The notes beneath the pieces are model-generated. The model was not told the DNA's origin, made no database searches, and saw only the letters and a list, made by a program, of their open reading frames with translations. The position numbers and the translations under genes were made by a program. This document shows positions 7,467 to 15,900 of a stretch of 32,403 nt of DNA, in pieces (position 1 is the first letter of the stretch; the number at the start of each line of letters is the position of its first letter). Location of the stretch: positions 1 through 32,403 of the forward strand of contig BMUX01000041.1 of NCBI GenBank assembly GCA_014650415.1. The letters are read 5' to 3'. The DNA is from Streptomyces spiroverticillatus. Lineage in GTDB: Bacteria; Actinomycetota; Actinomycetes; Streptomycetales; Streptomycetaceae.

Positions 7467-9863
7467 GTGCCATCCCCCCGCCGCCGTACGAGAACCGTCG
7501 CCCTCCTCGCCCTCGCCGCCCTCACCGCCGGTACGGCCACCGCCACCGGCCAGAGCCTCAACGCCGCCGCGAAGCGAGGCCGTTGGGCCGCCGTCACCTG
7601 GCTGGACGACACCGCCGTCCCCGACTACACCCCCGACACCGCCTCCCTGAACAAGCACAAGGCGCCCCAGTGGTTCTCGGACGCCAAGTTCGGCACCTTC
7701 ATCACCTGGGGCGCCTACTCCGTCCCCGCCTACGCCCCCAAGGACGCCGCCCAGGGCAACCGGTACGCCGAGTGGTACTGGTCCGAGCTGAACCGCAAGG
7801 ACTCCCCGACCCAGAAGCGGCACAAGGAGAAGTACGGCACGAACGTCGCCTACGACGACTTCCTGAAGCAGTGGAAGGCCGAGAAGTGGAACCCGGACGA
7901 GTGGCTGAAGCTGTTCAAGGAGGCGGGTTCCAAGTACTACGTCCTGGTCGCCAAGCACCATGACGGCGTCGCCCTGTGGGACTCCGCCGTCTCCGACCGC
8001 GACACCACGTCCTACGGCCCGATGCGCGACATCGCCAAGGAGCTGGTCGACGCCAACAACAAGGGCGGCTACGGGCTGAAGAACGGCATGTACTTCTCCA
8101 TGCCGGAATGGCTCGGCCCCGACACCCCCAAGCAGTGGGGCGGCTGGTTCGGCTCCGGGGCGCCCAAGAACCCGTACACGGGGGAACCCGTCCCCTACAC
8201 CGGCTACAAGCCGGTCGCGGACTGGGTGAAGGACTACCAGTACCCGCAGATGAACGAGCTGGTGGACCGCTTCGACCCGGATCTGTTCTGGTGCGACATC
8301 GGCGGGGTCAACAACTCCGATCAATTCATGGCGCGTTACTACAACCAGGCCAAGAACCGGGCGAACCCCAAGGACGTCGCCGTCGACAACCGCTGCGGCA
8401 ACCAGCACGCCGACTTCACCACCCCCGAGTACTCCACCGAGCCCGACATCAAGAAGTCGGCCTGGGAGGCCAGCCGCGGCATCGGCCACAGCTACGGCTA
8501 CAACGCGGAGGAGGACATCAACGACTACCTCACCGACAAGGACCTGGTGACGTCGTTCATCGACACCGTCTCCAAGGGCGGCAACCTCCTCCTCGACGTC
8601 GGCCCCAAGGCCGACGGCACCATCCCCGACCTCCAGGCGCAGCGCCTGCGCGGCATCGGCGCCTGGCTGAAGATCAACGGCGAGGCGGTGTACGGCTCCG
8701 GCTACTGGACGCAGGCCGAGGACAAGGGCGCGAACGTCCCCGTCCGCTTCACCAAGCAGCCCAAGGCCCTGTACGCGACGGCCACCGCCTGGCCGGGCAC
8801 GCAGCTCACCCTCACGGCGCCCGTCGACGTCGGCAGCGGCGACGAGGTCCGGCTGCTGGGGTACGACAAGCCGCTGAGCACCTACCGCGACGGCTCCGGC
8901 AGGCTGGTGATCACCATGCCCGCCGCCGGGCAGGCCGCCACCCCGTCGAAGAACGCGTGGACCTTCCGCATCGCCCCCAAGGGGTACAGCGCCGCCACCG
9001 CCGACCTGCTCGACGTCGGTGTCTCCGCGCCGCCCTCCCGTTCCGGTACGTCCGTGAAGGCGACCGTGACCCTTGCCAACCGGGGCGACCGCGCCACCCT
9101 CGCGGGCACCGCCACCGTCACCCCGTCCTGGGCGGGCGCACAGCAGGTGACCGTGACCGTCCCCGCGCTCAAGCCGCACCAGCGCATGCACGCCACCCTC
9201 GACCTGGCCCTCCCGGCGGGCACCTCCCCGGGCACCGAGCAGATCACCGCGAAGGTCGGCACGCGCGGCCAGAGCTACACCGGGCGCGGCGAACTGCGCG
9301 TCATCGGCGCGAGTGTGCCCGTCGACCTCGGCGCGATCCGTGACGCCGACGTCATCGCCGACGCCTCCGCACCGGCCGACACCGACTTCGCGGGCAAGGG
9401 CATCGGCTACCCGGCCGAGGAACTGCCCAAGCCCGGTCCGTACACCTCGGACCTGGTCCGGTACGAGTGGCCGTCCGGTGCCCCGGGCGTCAAGAACGCG
9501 GTGAAGGCGGGCGACGACCGCAAGGTGACCGTCCCCCGGGGCTCCTACGGCGCACTCGACCTGCTGGCCTCCACCGGGTACGGCCCGGGCGACCTGCCCG
9601 TCGTCCTGCACTACGCGGACGGCAGCACCCAGGAGGTGAAGGCGTCCGTGCCGGACTGGGTGACCGGCGGCGGCACCCCGGCGCTGACCAGCCCGTACCG
9701 CTGGCTGAACGGCAAGCGGCAGGACCTGAAGGTCAGCGTGTACGGGGTGCGGGTGCCGGTCGACCCCGGCAAGGAGCTGACGGCGCTCACCCTGAGGAAG
9801 GCGTCGGGGCCGCAGGGCCCGCAGGCGACGTCGTACGTCTTCGCGGCGACGCTGGAGAAGTGA
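7467..9863 (+). CDS. Secreted GH29 alpha-L-fucosidase
   Basis: A 798-residue extracellular glycosidase that would release alpha-linked L-fucose from glycans. The GTG at 7467 is chosen because GGGAG lies at 7457-7461 and it opens a signal peptide (basic PSPRRRTRT, then VALLALAALTAGTATA). The GH29 catalytic domain spans roughly 60-430: WFSDAKFGTFITWGAYSVPAY, YVLVAKHHDGVALWDS and DLFWCDIGG, where Asp277 is the expected nucleophile (usual context W-F-D-G). A NEW3-like beta-sandwich (about 510-610, LDVGVSAPPSRSGTSVKATV) and a further beta domain of carbohydrate-binding character (about 615-798) follow. It stands alone, with no transporter or fucose-catabolism genes nearby, so it probably scavenges external sugar. 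Confidence 0.92.
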   Translation: MPSPRRRTRTVALLALAALTAGTATATGQSLNAAAKRGRWAAVTWLDDTAVPDYTPDTASLNKHKAPQWFSDAKFGTFITWGAYSVPAYAPKDAAQGNRYAEWYWSELNRKDSPTQKRHKEKYGTNVAYDDFLKQWKAEKWNPDEWLKLFKEAGSKYYVLVAKHHDGVALWDSAVSDRDTTSYGPMRDIAKELVDANNKGGYGLKNGMYFSMPEWLGPDTPKQWGGWFGSGAPKNPYTGEPVPYTGYKPVADWVKDYQYPQMNELVDRFDPDLFWCDIGGVNNSDQFMARYYNQAKNRANPKDVAVDNRCGNQHADFTTPEYSTEPDIKKSAWEASRGIGHSYGYNAEEDINDYLTDKDLVTSFIDTVSKGGNLLLDVGPKADGTIPDLQAQRLRGIGAWLKINGEAVYGSGYWTQAEDKGANVPVRFTKQPKALYATATAWPGTQLTLTAPVDVGSGDEVRLLGYDKPLSTYRDGSGRLVITMPAAGQAATPSKNAWTFRIAPKGYSAATADLLDVGVSAPPSRSGTSVKATVTLANRGDRATLAGTATVTPSWAGAQQVTVTVPALKPHQRMHATLDLALPAGTSPGTEQITAKVGTRGQSYTGRGELRVIGASVPVDLGAIRDADVIADASAPADTDFAGKGIGYPAEELPKPGPYTSDLVRYEWPSGAPGVKNAVKAGDDRKVTVPRGSYGALDLLASTGYGPGDLPVVLHYADGSTQEVKASVPDWVTGGGTPALTSPYRWLNGKRQDLKVSVYGVRVPVDPGKELTALTLRKASGPQGPQATSYVFAATLEK

Positions 9864-9879
9864 GTGCCCCGGGGGCCGG

Positions 9880-10794
9880 TTACTCCGGCGGAGTCGGAGT
9901 GTCCGGCCCCTGGAACATCGTCTGGATGTCCATCTCCAGCTTCACCGTGGGCCCGACGATCGCGATGCCGCGCGCGAGCATGTTCCGCCAGTTCAGGGTG
10001 TAGTCCTCGCGGTGGAGTTCGGCGGTGGCGCGGGCGGCGCAGCGCAGTTCCTCGCCGTACCCGCCGTTGACGGCGCCCAGGTAGGCGGTGTCGAGCGCCA
10101 CCGACCGGCTCACCCCGTGCAGGGTCAGCGCGCCCTGCACGGACCAGGTGTTGCCGCCCCGGTAGACGAAGCGGTCGCTGACGAAGTCGATGTACGGGTA
10201 GTTCTCGACGTCGAGGAAGTCGGCGGACCGCAGGTGGGTGTCGCGGGTCTTGTTGCCGGTGGTGAGGCTGGCGGCCTCGATCCGTACCCGTACCTCCGAC
10301 TCCTCGGGGTTCTCCGCGATCCGCACCCCGCCCTCGAACTTCTGGAAACGGCCGTGCACGTTCGCCATGCCGACGTGCTTGGCGATGAAGCGGATCGCGG
10401 TGTGCGGCGGGTCGATCAGCCACATGCCGGGGCTGGGCGGCTCCAACTGCTGGGCGACCTCCAGCTCGACGCGGCCCATGCTGAGGGTCTCGCCGGGCTC
10501 GATGTAGAAGGACCAGCTCGCGGGCCGCATCGACTCGGCGGTCATCAGCAGCCCGTACTCACCGGCCGGCAGTGCGGCGGTGAACAGCCCGAACAGGTCG
10601 GTCGTGCCCTTCGCGACCACCCGGCCGTCGCTCTTCGCGGTGACGGTGATCTCCGCCCCGCCGAGCCGCTGCCCGACCGGGTCCACCACCTCGCAGCTCA
10701 CGGTCCCGGCACCGCGCGGCACCGGCAGTACGAGCCCACCGCCTCCCGCACCGCCGGACTTCGCCCGCGCACGCCGGAGGAGGGAGAGGACCAT
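9880..10794 (-). CDS. YceI-like protein with an N-terminal beta domain
   Basis: A 304-residue protein of two parts. Residues about 30-115 resemble a carboxypeptidase-regulatory/Ig-like beta-sandwich (GTVSCEVVDPVGQRLGGAEI, LFGLFTAALPAGEYGLLMTA). Residues about 124-295 are a YceI lipocalin-like barrel (WLIDPPHTAIRFIAKHVGMA, VHGRFQKFEGGVRI, TRDTHLRSADFLDVENYPYI), a family that binds isoprenoid-type lipids in known structures. The ATG at 10792-10794 is chosen over a GTG at 10801-10803 because AAAAGG lies 8 nt before the ATG. There is no signal peptide, unlike the periplasmic E. coli protein, so it is likely cytosolic or at the membrane surface. It is convergent with the fucosidase. Confidence 0.9.
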   Translation of the reverse strand: MVLSLLRRARAKSGGAGGGGLVLPVPRGAGTVSCEVVDPVGQRLGGAEITVTAKSDGRVVAKGTTDLFGLFTAALPAGEYGLLMTAESMRPASWSFYIEPGETLSMGRVELEVAQQLEPPSPGMWLIDPPHTAIRFIAKHVGMANVHGRFQKFEGGVRIAENPEESEVRVRIEAASLTTGNKTRDTHLRSADFLDVENYPYIDFVSDRFVYRGGNTWSVQGALTLHGVSRSVALDTAYLGAVNGGYGEELRCAARATAELHREDYTLNWRNMLARGIAIVGPTVKLEMDIQTMFQGPDTPTPPE

Positions 10795-10847
10795 GGAGTT
10801 CACCTTTTCACTGGGAGACGACTGCCGCCGACCCGGTCAGCGGACCG

Positions 10848-10860
10848 GAACGACTCGTTC
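10848..10860. promoter_or_regulatory. Palindrome upstream of the YceI-like gene
   Basis: GAACGA (10848-10853), one base, TCGTTC (10855-10860): a perfect 6-bp inverted repeat about 55 bp upstream of the YceI-like start, well placed for an operator. The binding protein is unknown. Confidence 0.35.
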
Positions 10861-10909
10861 AGTTGTCTCATACAGCGAACTCGGATCCGAAACCGCGTCA
10901 CACCCTCGT

Positions 10910-10989
10910 CACACGGGCACACGGGCACACGGGCACACGGGTACCACGGGCACCACGGGCACCACGGGCACCACGGGCACCACGGGCAC
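10910..10989. repeat. Short tandem repeat switching from 8-bp to 9-bp units
   Basis: Four exact copies of CACACGGG (10910-10941) run directly into one TACCACGGG (10942-10950) and four exact copies of CACCACGGG (10951-10986). The tract lies between the stop of the small membrane protein (10995) and the promoter region of the YceI-like gene, both read leftwards. It looks like slippage-generated microsatellite DNA and may vary between strains. Confidence 0.9.
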
Positions 10990-10994
10990 GCGGC

Positions 10995-11246
10995 CTACTG
11001 CGGCGGACGGTCCGGAGTGATGTGCTGTCCCCGGTGCTGCCGCCGGTACTTCCGGTCCCACTTGTCGCGCTGCTCGCGCCGGGCCCGGTACTCGCCGTAC
11101 CCGCCCTGCCCGTCGGCACGGTGGACGCTGCCCTTCCCGTACCAGACGGCGAGGTAGACCAGGACCGCCGCGGCCAGCCACCAGGCAGGCTGCGAGAACC
11201 CCATCAGCACCAGCACCACTACACAGATCCCCAACAGAACGACCAT
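10995..11246 (-). CDS. Small two-helix membrane protein with a charged tail
   Basis: An 83-residue protein of unknown function. Two hydrophobic segments (about 2-17, VVLLGICVVVLVLMGF, and 20-36, AWWLAAAVLVYLAVWYG) are followed by a strongly basic, Arg/Gln-rich cytoplasmic tail (YRARREQRDKWDRKYRRQH). The ATG at 11244-11246 is chosen because GAGGGGG lies 6 nt upstream; the longer frame from 11303 would add an unconvincing polar N-terminus. It diverges from the hydrolase gene at 11500, with 253 bp between starts. No family recognised. Confidence 0.65.
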   Translation of the reverse strand: MVVLLGICVVVLVLMGFSQPAWWLAAAVLVYLAVWYGKGSVHRADGQGGYGEYRARREQRDKWDRKYRRQHRGQHITPDRPPQ

Positions 11247-11410
11247 CACAGGCCCCCTCTGGAATCCCCGCTCGCACCCAGTCGGCAGGAGTCGTCGGTT
11301 CAACTCGTGCCGGGGGCCGGGGCAGGGCCAAGCCTAGACCCGCGCGCCCCCGGGCGACAGGGTCGTGAAGGCGGCCGGGCAACGGCTGACGCCACCGTGA
11401 ACTCCCTTGC

Positions 11411-11429
11411 CCCACAAGACACTTGTCGG
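11411..11429. promoter_or_regulatory. Inverted repeat upstream of the hydrolase-STAND pair
   Basis: CCCACAAG (11411-11418), ACA, CTTGTCGG (11422-11429): a 7-of-8 inverted repeat about 70 bp before the hydrolase start. A -10-like TACCGT lies at 11462-11467. This is a plausible operator for the gene pair, but no regulator gene is adjacent. Confidence 0.35.
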
Positions 11430-11499
11430 ACGTTTTCCTCGCGCGGCCCGGTGCGGCGTCCTACCGTTGCAGTCCCAGCTCAGGAAGGCGGGGTGGCGC

Positions 11500-12921
11500 A
11501 TGAGGCCGAGGCTGAGGCATCTGGTGGTCGTCGTCCCCGGCATCGGCGGCAGCGTGCTGCACACTGCGGACCGGGCGGCCCGCTGGGACGAGCACCGCCG
11601 CCGGTTCGTCGCCGCGGCCACCCGCCCGCACCGGCTGGGCCTGGACGCGCAGCCCGACCTGGTGCCGGTCGGTCTGCTGCCGGACATCACGCTCGTCGGC
11701 CCGTTCGTCACGCCGGGGTACGACGCTCTGGTGCGCGGGATCACCCGCCACTTCGACGGCGTACGGATCGACGTCGCCCGGCCGGGAAAACCCCGGGACC
11801 TCCAGGCCGACCTGCTCCTGTTCCCGTACGACTTCCGGCGCGGCGTCCAGCACGCCGCCGCACGCCTGGCCGCCGAGATCGCGGACCGGCTGTCCGGCGA
11901 GCACCCGTCGGCGCGCCACCGGCGGGTCATCGTGGTCGCGCACTCCCTGGGCGGCCTGGTCGCCCGCCACTGGCTGGGCCCGCTCGGCGGAGCACCGCAG
12001 TGCGCGGCCCTGATCACGCTCGGCACCCCGCACCGGGGCGCGCCCAAGGCCCTCGACGTACTGGTCAACGGACTGAAGGTGGGCCCCAAGCGGCTGTCGC
12101 GCCTGACCGACGTGTTGCGTCAATGGCCTTCGGTGTACGAACTCCTGCCGCGCTACCCGGCCGTGGGCCGCCCGGACGGCACGCCCCCGCTGCGGCCGCA
12201 CGAACTCCCGGCCGGCGACCTCCTCGCCCCTGCCTTCCTCACCGGCGCGAAGGCCGCCTTCGCCGTCCACCAGGACATCGAGGCCGCCTGGACCGACCTG
12301 GACCGACCCCCCGATCTGACGGCCGTGTTCGGCCGGGGCCACGCCACTCTCCAGCACGCCCTGCTCTCCCCCGGCGGCCTCACCCTGGCCAAGACCTCCG
12401 CCCCCTGGCTCCCCAACCCCTCCTGGCTCGGCGACGGCACGGTCCCGGCGATCTCCGCCGTCCCCCTGGAGCTGGGCGAGGACCTCCGCGTCCGCCGGGC
12501 CGTTCCGGACCGCCACCTGGCACTGCCCGCCTCCGCGACCGTCCTCGCCCTCCTCACGGAGTACGCGGGCGACTCCCTCACCGCCGTCCGGGGCGACCCG
12601 CCCGACCGCCCCTGGCTCGGCCTGGACGTGGACGACACGGCCCTCTCCGGCACCCCGGTGCCGGTGGGCGTGACCCTGCACGGCACCCCCGCCGACGAAC
12701 GCACCCGGGTCCGGCTCAGGCTGCGCACGGCCGACACGACACCCCCGTGGCAGCCGTGCCCCCGCTCCGGCGACACCACCTGGCAGACGACCCTGCTGCC
12801 GCCCGGCCCCGGAACGTACACGCTCGACGTCATGGCCACGGGCATCCCGGTGACCTCCCGCCTGCGCACGGGAGAGGTGCTGGGCGTGCTGGACGCGGAG
12901 GCTCTGGGGGCGGAGTCGTGA
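11500..12921 (+). CDS. LCAT-like alpha/beta serine hydrolase (lipase/acyltransferase)
   Basis: A 473-residue alpha/beta hydrolase resembling the lecithin:cholesterol acyltransferase/esterase family. Visible elements are the oxyanion-hole strand VVVVPGIGGS (9-18), the nucleophile elbow VVAHSLGGLVARHW with Ser149, the acid-loop signature GDGTVP with Asp312 and the late histidine DRHLALP with His339, which form a complete candidate triad. The family acts on phospholipid or other acyl esters; the substrate here is unknown. A beta-rich extension (about 385-465, VGVTLHGTPADERTRVRLRL) follows. The ATG at 11500 was chosen because it directly precedes the first strand and follows AGGAAGG; an in-frame start at 11407 lacks such a site. 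No signal peptide, so probably intracellular. It is coupled to the giant STAND gene by an unusual GTGA junction. Confidence 0.85.
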   Translation: MRPRLRHLVVVVPGIGGSVLHTADRAARWDEHRRRFVAAATRPHRLGLDAQPDLVPVGLLPDITLVGPFVTPGYDALVRGITRHFDGVRIDVARPGKPRDLQADLLLFPYDFRRGVQHAAARLAAEIADRLSGEHPSARHRRVIVVAHSLGGLVARHWLGPLGGAPQCAALITLGTPHRGAPKALDVLVNGLKVGPKRLSRLTDVLRQWPSVYELLPRYPAVGRPDGTPPLRPHELPAGDLLAPAFLTGAKAAFAVHQDIEAAWTDLDRPPDLTAVFGRGHATLQHALLSPGGLTLAKTSAPWLPNPSWLGDGTVPAISAVPLELGEDLRVRRAVPDRHLALPASATVLALLTEYAGDSLTAVRGDPPDRPWLGLDVDDTALSGTPVPVGVTLHGTPADERTRVRLRLRTADTTPPWQPCPRSGDTTWQTTLLPPGPGTYTLDVMATGIPVTSRLRTGEVLGVLDAEALGAES

Positions 12922-12983
12922 GCGGGGACCTGAGCCGGGCGCAGCCCAACGCGACGGGCGCGGGGGCGGAGTCGTGAGCGGGA
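12906..12983 (+). repeat. Duplicated stop/start junction between hydrolase and STAND genes
   Basis: A 21-bp sequence (start GGGGGCGGAG, end GTGAGCGGG) occurs at 12906-12926 and again at 12962-12982, 56 bp apart. The first copy contains the hydrolase stop, the second the GTG start of the STAND gene. It looks like a duplicated gene junction. Confidence 0.85.
12918..12977 (+). other. 19-codon mini-reading frame bridging the two genes
   Basis: A GTG at 12918 overlaps the hydrolase TGA (GTGA), reads 19 codons (VSGDLSRAQPNATGAGAES) and ends in a TGA at 12975-12977 that overlaps the GTG of the STAND gene (again GTGA). Its last residues AES repeat the last residues of the hydrolase. It could relay ribosomes from one gene to the next (inference), and need not make a functional peptide. 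Confidence 0.3.
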
Positions 12984-15900
12984 CGTGGCCGCGCTGGGCG
13001 GGCAGTGTGCCCGGCGACCTGGTCCGGTACGTCCATCGCGGGCACGGCGAGGACCCCTCGCACCGCACCCCCGCCGACTTCCTCGGCACCGCCCTGCCCG
13101 CCCCGGGGGACGGTCCGCCCGCCGCCCGGGCGCGTGCCCTGTACGAGGCCTTCGCCGCCTTCCGCATCCAGTACGCCGACGAGCCCACCACCAGCGACCC
13201 CGGCCGGCAGGCCGTCCGCCCGCCGGACCAGGTGCTGGCCCGGCCCCGGCACGGCACCTGCCTGGACCTCGCCCTCGCCTACTGCGGAGCCTGCCTGGAC
13301 GCGGGCCTGCACCCGCTGCTCGTGGTGCTGGACGGCCCCGCCCCGGGCCTGCCCGCGCACGCCGTGGTCGTCGTCTGGCTCGACGGCACCTGGTCCAACC
13401 GGGCCGACCCCGCCTACCCCTGGGCGGGCACGGGCCCGGTCCACCACCCGTACCCCCCGGACCTCCTCGCCGAACTCGCCGACCTGGGCGACGACGAGGA
13501 CGCCCCCGGCTCCTTCCTGGCCGTCGACATCACGGGCGTGGCCTCCCGTCCCGACGCGGCCGACCCGCGCCGCCGCACCCCGCAGTCCTGGGCGCGGTCG
13601 GTGGCCCACGCCACCGCGCTCCTGCGCACGGCCCCCGCCGACCGCCGCACCGTGACCGTCGACGTCGGCCTCGCCCACGCGGACCGCACCCCGCACCCCC
13701 TCCCCCGCCAGCCCAGCGCCGACATCCTCGCGCCGCCCTACCTGCCGGTGCCCGAGGACTCCCACGGCGGCGCCCGCCCGCTGCCCGCCCTGTGGGCCCG
13801 CCACGACACCATCCGCTTCCACCCGCGCGACGAACTCGACTTCCTCCAGGGCTGGTTCGCCTCGCCCGACCCCGCCGTCCCGCCCACCCGCATCGCCCTC
13901 CTGCACGGCGTCGGCGGCTCCGGCAAGACCCGGCTCGCGGCCGAACTCGCCCGCCGGCTCGCGGCAACCGGCTGGTACACCGGCTTCCTGGTCCGCGACC
14001 CGGACCCCGAGGACCGGATCTCCCTGGCGAACGTCGTCTCACCCCTGCTGGTCGTCGTCGACTACGTGGAGGACCGCAAGTCCGAGGACGTCATCCGGCT
14101 GCTGCGCGACCTGCGCGAGCGCGACGCCCCCACCTGCCTGCTGCTCACCGCCCGTACCGTCAGCAGCTGGTGGGACGAGGAGATCGCGGACGCCCTGCGC
14201 CAGGAGGTCCATCCGTACGTCCTGCACTCCAGCCCCCTCGCCGCCCGCCACCCCCGCCAGGCGGGCGTCTACCGGGCCGCCCTGCGCTCCTTCGGCGCAC
14301 CGGAGAGCACGGTCCTGGGCAGCACCCCGCCGCGCGACCCGGACGCGGGCCGGTGGACCACCCTGGACCTGGTGATGCTGGCCTGGCTGACGGCCCGTAC
14401 GCAGCCGGCCCCCCGCTCGGAGCAGGACCTGTACGAGGAGATCCTCGGCCACGAACTGGGCTACTGGGTACGGGCGTACACGACGCAGATCGGCAAGCCC
14501 TCCCGCCGCACCCGGGCCCTCCTGCGCGAGGCGGGCGCCTGCCTGAGCCTGCTGTCCCCCCGCGAGACCCGCCTCGACCACACCCTCACCGCCCTCCCCG
14601 AACTGTCCTCCGACGCCCGCCGCCGCGACGAGATCGCCGCCCTGCTCGCCGACCTGCTGCCCGCCGCCCCGGAGGACGGCACCCTGGCCGTCCGCCCGGA
14701 CCCCCTGGGCGCCCACCTCACGGCCACCGTCTTCGGGGCGGACACGGCACTGCTGGCCCGGTGCCTGACGGCCGCCGACGACACCGAGCGCCTGAACGCG
14801 TGCGTGAGCGTCTCCCGTACGGCATCCGTGACCGACGCGTCCCACGCCCGGCACCTCGCCGAGGCCGTCCTGCACGCGGCCCCCGGGGTGTGGCGCCCGG
14901 CCCTGTCGGTCGCCGCCACGCAGGGCGGGGCCTTCGTCGAGGCCCTGGAACAGTTCGCGGCCACCGACAACACCCCCCTGCCGCTGGCCGAACTCGCCAC
15001 GACCGTCCCCGTCGGCCACAGCACCCTGCGCGGCCTCGCCCTGATCGCCACCCGGCGTTCCGCTCCCGAGGTCCCCGACGGCAGCCCCGAAGAGCTGCGG
15101 GCGGCACGCGCCTCATGGCTCCACAGCCTCGCGATCCGTGAGGGCCGGGTGGGCAACCGCGAGGCGGCCCTGGCCGCGTTCACCGAAGCCGTGGCCCTCT
15201 ACCGCCCGCTGGCCGCGTCCGCTCCCGGCGCGTTCCGCCCCGACCTCGCCACCGCGCTCGGCCACCTCGCCGCCCAGCTGAGCGAGTCCGGTCACCGTGA
15301 GGCGGCGCTCGCCTCCGCGACCGAGGCCGTGAGCCTCCACCGCGAGCTGACCCGCGACCACCCCGGCGCACACGCCGCCGAACTGGCCGCTGCGCTCTCC
15401 CACCTCGCCACCTGCCACAGCAGACTCGGACACCACGAGGCGGCGCTCGCCTCCGGCACCGAAGCCGTCGACCGCTACCGCGCGCTCGCCGAAGCCGCCC
15501 CCGGCGCGTTCCGCGACGAACTGGCCGAAGCCCTCAACAACCAGGCGGTCCAGCAGGCCAACACCGGAGACCACGCGACCGCCCTCGCCACGATCACCGA
15601 GGCCGTGCACCTCCGCCACACCCTCGCCCACGAGGACCCCGCCACGTTCCTCCCCGGTCTGGCGGGCTCGCTGAGCAACCTCGCCAACGAGCAGAGCCAC
15701 GCCGGAGACCGTGCGGCGGCCCTCGCCACCAGCGCCGAAGCCGTACGGATGCACCGCACGCTCGCCGAGGCCGACCCCGGCGCGTTCCTGCCCGACCTGG
15801 CGAGCTCCCTGGGCAACCTGGCGGTCCGGCAGAACGACACCGGCGACCACACGGCGGCGCTCGCCTCCACCACCGAGGCCGTTCGCCTGCGCCGCGAACT

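Noticed and set aside
7302..9611. 769-codon minus-strand frame opposite the fucosidase
   Set aside because: Val/Gly/Asp low-complexity composition, no domain, and fully covered by a well-supported gene on the other strand.
10910..10989. CRISPR-like array
   Set aside because: Units of 8-9 bp are contiguous with no spacers and no cas genes are near.
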